From the NCBI GenBank assembly GCA_003537575.1, contig DPRS01000016.1, forward strand, positions 131,446 through 140,433: DNA of 8,988 nucleotides, in the 5' to 3' direction. Shown piece after piece: positions 6,916-8,988 of this stretch. This stretch comes from Oxalobacteraceae bacterium (GTDB lineage: Bacteria > Pseudomonadota > Gammaproteobacteria > Burkholderiales > Burkholderiaceae_D). Numbering within the stretch: the stretch's first letter is position 1; the number at the start of each line of letters is the position of its first letter. Under the pieces are notes generated by a model. The model did not search any database, had not been told where the DNA came from, and saw only the letters and a program-made list of their open reading frames with translations. The translations under genes and the position numbers were made by a program.

Positions 6916-7246
6916 CGCATACCGGCACCAGGAATACCGGCAGGGTTTCCCACACGATGGCAATCACTATTAGCAGGCCGAGCGCGGCGGCGGTCATTTG
7001 CACGAAGCCGGCATTGCCGTCGGGCTCCTTGCGTCGGCTCCAGGCGCGCAAGTTGATTGCGGCAATGACGCCGATCGCTGCCGCCGATGCCAGCACGACG
7101 CCCCAGGGGATGATGCGCTCGGCGCGCCATTCGGGCCGCTCGCATAGTACGGCGGTCCAGGCATAGATGGCGAGGAAGTGCATAGCCCAGACCAGCGGGG
7201 CGGAAAACAGCAGCAAAAAACTGCGGGTGAACCTGGAGCCTGTCAT
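6911..7246 (-). CDS. Small three-helix membrane protein of the oxidase operon
   Basis: A 111-residue hydrophobic protein with three likely membrane helices at about residues 9-35, 47-66 and 82-108, joined by a basic loop (RAWSRRKEPDG, 67-77). Its ATG overlaps the stop of the oxidase subunit I/III gene as ATGA, a typical coupling arrangement, so it is made together with the oxidase and probably resides in the same membrane. Notable residues include AMHFLAIYAWTAVLC in helix 1 (21-35) and WETLPVF near the end (99-105). Small unannotated membrane proteins follow subunit III in many bacterial alternative oxidase operons, and a role as accessory subunit or assembly factor is plausible. I do not recognise a characterised family and assign no activity. 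Confidence 0.8.
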   Translation of the reverse strand: MTGSRFTRSFLLLFSAPLVWAMHFLAIYAWTAVLCERPEWRAERIIPWGVVLASAAAIGVIAAINLRAWSRRKEPDGNAGFVQMTAAALGLLIVIAIVWETLPVFLVPVCG

Positions 7247-8988
7247 GCCGGACTCCCGACCAGGCGCGGAAACGCATGCACCAGCGCCAGGCCGGTCCAG
7301 CCCTGCGCCACGGTATAAAACCAGAACAGCTTCATGTTGTCGAAGCTGTTGCGGCGGCGCGCATCAAGCAGTCCGCATCTGGCGCGCGCCACCGCATAGG
7401 CCGCCATCATCGCCGCCACCACAACATAGAATCCCTGCAGCGAGGCGATGGTGTACACCGATGCGCCGTAGGCGCTGGCGCGCGGACTCAATCCTGTTGC
7501 CTGCTGCCCGAGGATTTCGGCCGCCACCGATGCGATCAGCAGAATGATGGCAAGCGGCAGCAGCCAGCTGAAGCGACGGGCTACGCCGAGGTTGCGCGCC
7601 AGGCTGCGGCCGGCCCAGGCGATGCAGGCGCCGCTGGCGCCGAGCAGGGCGGCGGAAGCCAGCGGCCAGGCAAGTTGCGGCAGGCGCGCGGGTGTCGACC
7701 ACACTTGCGGCGACACGGTCCACAGGAACAGGTAGGAAAACAGCATCGAGCCGAAGATCGACGCCGACACCAGGATCAGCACTACCATCGCCCACCAGGA
7801 ATGGGACGATGGCCCGCTCATGTAGGTCGGCAGGCGGATGCCGCCGCCGATATCGACTTCCGCCGTCGGCGCGGAATCGGTTTGCCAAACCCACTTGAAC
7901 ATCATCCACACGGCCAGCACGGCGAACAGCAGCGCCGGCAGGATCAGCTTCACCGTCAAAGACAGGAAGAAACCGGCGGTGCCGGCCGCGGCCAGCAAGG
8001 GCGGCCAGCCGTAGCCCGGCATTTGCAGCACGTACTGCGGGCGGGCATCGACGGCGGACGTGACGATCGTTTCCCTGCCGCCGGTCGGCGCGCCGGGCAG
8101 ATAATAGTGACCGGCGGCGACGTCTTCCGACAGATCCTTCTGCTGCCATAGCGGCTCGTTGCTGGTGATGATCGGGATGCTGCGCACGCCATAGTTATCG
8201 TTGGGCAGCCATTCCAGGGTGCCGGCATTCCAGATATTGCCGGCATTATTGCCGCCGGTCGGACGGAAATTGCGCGCCAGGTCGAGCAGGAACACCAGCA
8301 CGCCGGCGGCGATGATATAGGCGCCGACAGTGGATACCATGTTCAGCGGCCCCCAGCCGAGCGCTTCCGGATAGGTGTAGACGCGGCGCGGCATGCCGAT
8401 CAGGCCGGTGACATGCATGGGGAAGAACGCGACATTAAAACCGGTAAACATCAGCCAGAATGCCCATTTGCCGAGGCGCTCGGACAGCGGTTTGGCGCTG
8501 ACGAAGGGCGCCCAGTAATAGAAGGCGGCAAACAGCGGAAACACCATGCCGCCGAACAGCACGTAGTGCAGATGGGCGACGATAAAATAGGTGTCGTGCG
8601 TCTGCCAGTTGAAAGGCACGACGGCAACCATCACGCCGGTCAGGCCGCCCAGCACGAAGATGAACAGAAAACCCAGCACGAACAGCATCGGCGTCCTGAT
8701 TTTGAACTTGCGCGCGGCCGCAATGGTGGCGATCCAGGCAAACACCTGGATGCCGCTGGGGATCGCCACTGCCATGCTCGCCGCTGAAAAAAAGCTCAGG
8801 GACAATTGCGGAATGCCGGTGGCGAACATGTGATGCACCCACAGGCCGAAGCTGAGAAAGCCGGTGGCGATCAGCGCCAGCACGATCAGACGGTGGCCGA
8901 CCAGCGGGCGTTGCACCATGGCCGGCACGATCATGGATACCATGCCGACCGCCGGCAGAAAGATGATGTAGACCTCGGGGTGGCCGAA
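7243..8988 (-). CDS. Fused cytochrome c oxidase subunit I/III, N-terminus outside window
   Basis: The frame enters from the window's right edge, giving 581 residues (numbered from that edge). The subunit I part starts at FGHPEVYIIF. CuB ligands His3, His52 and His53 (VHHMF) and cross-linking Tyr7 are present, as are the haem ligands His139 and His141 (DTYFIVAHLHYV) and GMPRRVYTYPEALGW. Spacing His3-His52 (49) equals that of A-type oxidases. The glutamate of HPEV, end of the D-channel, is present, but the K-channel lysine is Gln81 in PSGIQVFAWIA. After about residue 290 comes a linker with two hydrophobic segments (about 329-366), then a divergent subunit III domain (about 398-575). The familiar subunit III glutamate and GFHGxHV histidines appear replaced (LVSAS, SLQGFYV). 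About 260 residues of subunit I should lie beyond the window. The enzyme reduces O2 with electrons from cytochrome c and pumps protons across the inner membrane. Confidence 0.93.
   Translation of the reverse strand, partial: FGHPEVYIIFLPAVGMVSMIVPAMVQRPLVGHRLIVLALIATGFLSFGLWVHHMFATGIPQLSLSFFSAASMAVAIPSGIQVFAWIATIAAARKFKIRTPMLFVLGFLFIFVLGGLTGVMVAVVPFNWQTHDTYFIVAHLHYVLFGGMVFPLFAAFYYWAPFVSAKPLSERLGKWAFWLMFTGFNVAFFPMHVTGLIGMPRRVYTYPEALGWGPLNMVSTVGAYIIAAGVLVFLLDLARNFRPTGGNNAGNIWNAGTLEWLPNDNYGVRSIPIITSNEPLWQQKDLSEDVAAGHYYLPGAPTGGRETIVTSAVDARPQYVLQMPGYGWPPLLAAAGTAGFFLSLTVKLILPALLFAVLAVWMMFKWVWQTDSAPTAEVDIGGGIRLPTYMSGPSSHSWWAMVVLILVSASIFGSMLFSYLFLWTVSPQVWSTPARLPQLAWPLASAALLGASGACIAWAGRSLARNLGVARRFSWLLPLAIILLIASVAAEILGQQATGLSPRASAYGASVYTIASLQGFYVVVAAMMAAYAVARARCGLLDARRRNSFDNMKLFWFYTVAQGWTGLALVHAFPRLVGSPA

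Noticed and set aside
1..8988. CRISPR array, insertion sequence, phage or defence genes
   Set aside because: No regularly spaced repeats, transposase, integrase or defence domains were seen on either strand.

Overview
The window looks like chromosomal DNA of a GC-rich Gram-negative bacterium. The gene families, codon use and operon style fit a betaproteobacterium of the order Burkholderiales, but this is an inference from gene content and no marker gene settles it. All recognisable genes lie on the minus strand and are densely packed. There is no sign of a mobile element, CRISPR array, tRNA or rRNA. The only gap above 100 bases is 6698-6910.

Right part (8988 down to 6911): the end of a terminal-oxidase operon. 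It holds the C-terminal part of a fused cytochrome c oxidase subunit I/III protein, which enters the window at the FGHPEVY motif, and a small three-helix membrane protein coupled to it by an ATGA overlap. A weak terminator-like element follows.

Gap 6698-6910: the oxidase operon ends here. A well-matched sigma70-type promoter (TTAACA, 17 bases, TATAAA) points into the second operon and overlaps a small inverted repeat.

Left part (6697 down to 1): an apparent five-gene operon. In order of transcription it encodes a PoxB-like thiamine-diphosphate flavoenzyme, an enolase-superfamily (mandelate racemase-like) enzyme, a 974-residue YdiJ-type FAD/Fe-S 2-hydroxyacid dehydrogenase, a homologue of the Anabaena sensory rhodopsin transducer (ASRT), and a PPC/DUF296 domain protein cut by the window edge.

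Working together (inference): an enolase-superfamily racemase or dehydratase, a flavin-dependent 2-hydroxyacid dehydrogenase and a ThDP 2-oxoacid enzyme match the chemical logic of the mandelate pathway (racemase, flavin dehydrogenase, ThDP decarboxylase). Electrons would go to the respiratory chain. The ASRT-like protein, with no rhodopsin nearby, would be a small-molecule sensor for the pathway rather than a light-signalling partner. The substrate is unknown. This uncharacterised catabolic operon with an ASRT and a PPC module is the most interesting content. A lysine-to-glutamine change in the K-channel of the oxidase is the second point of interest.
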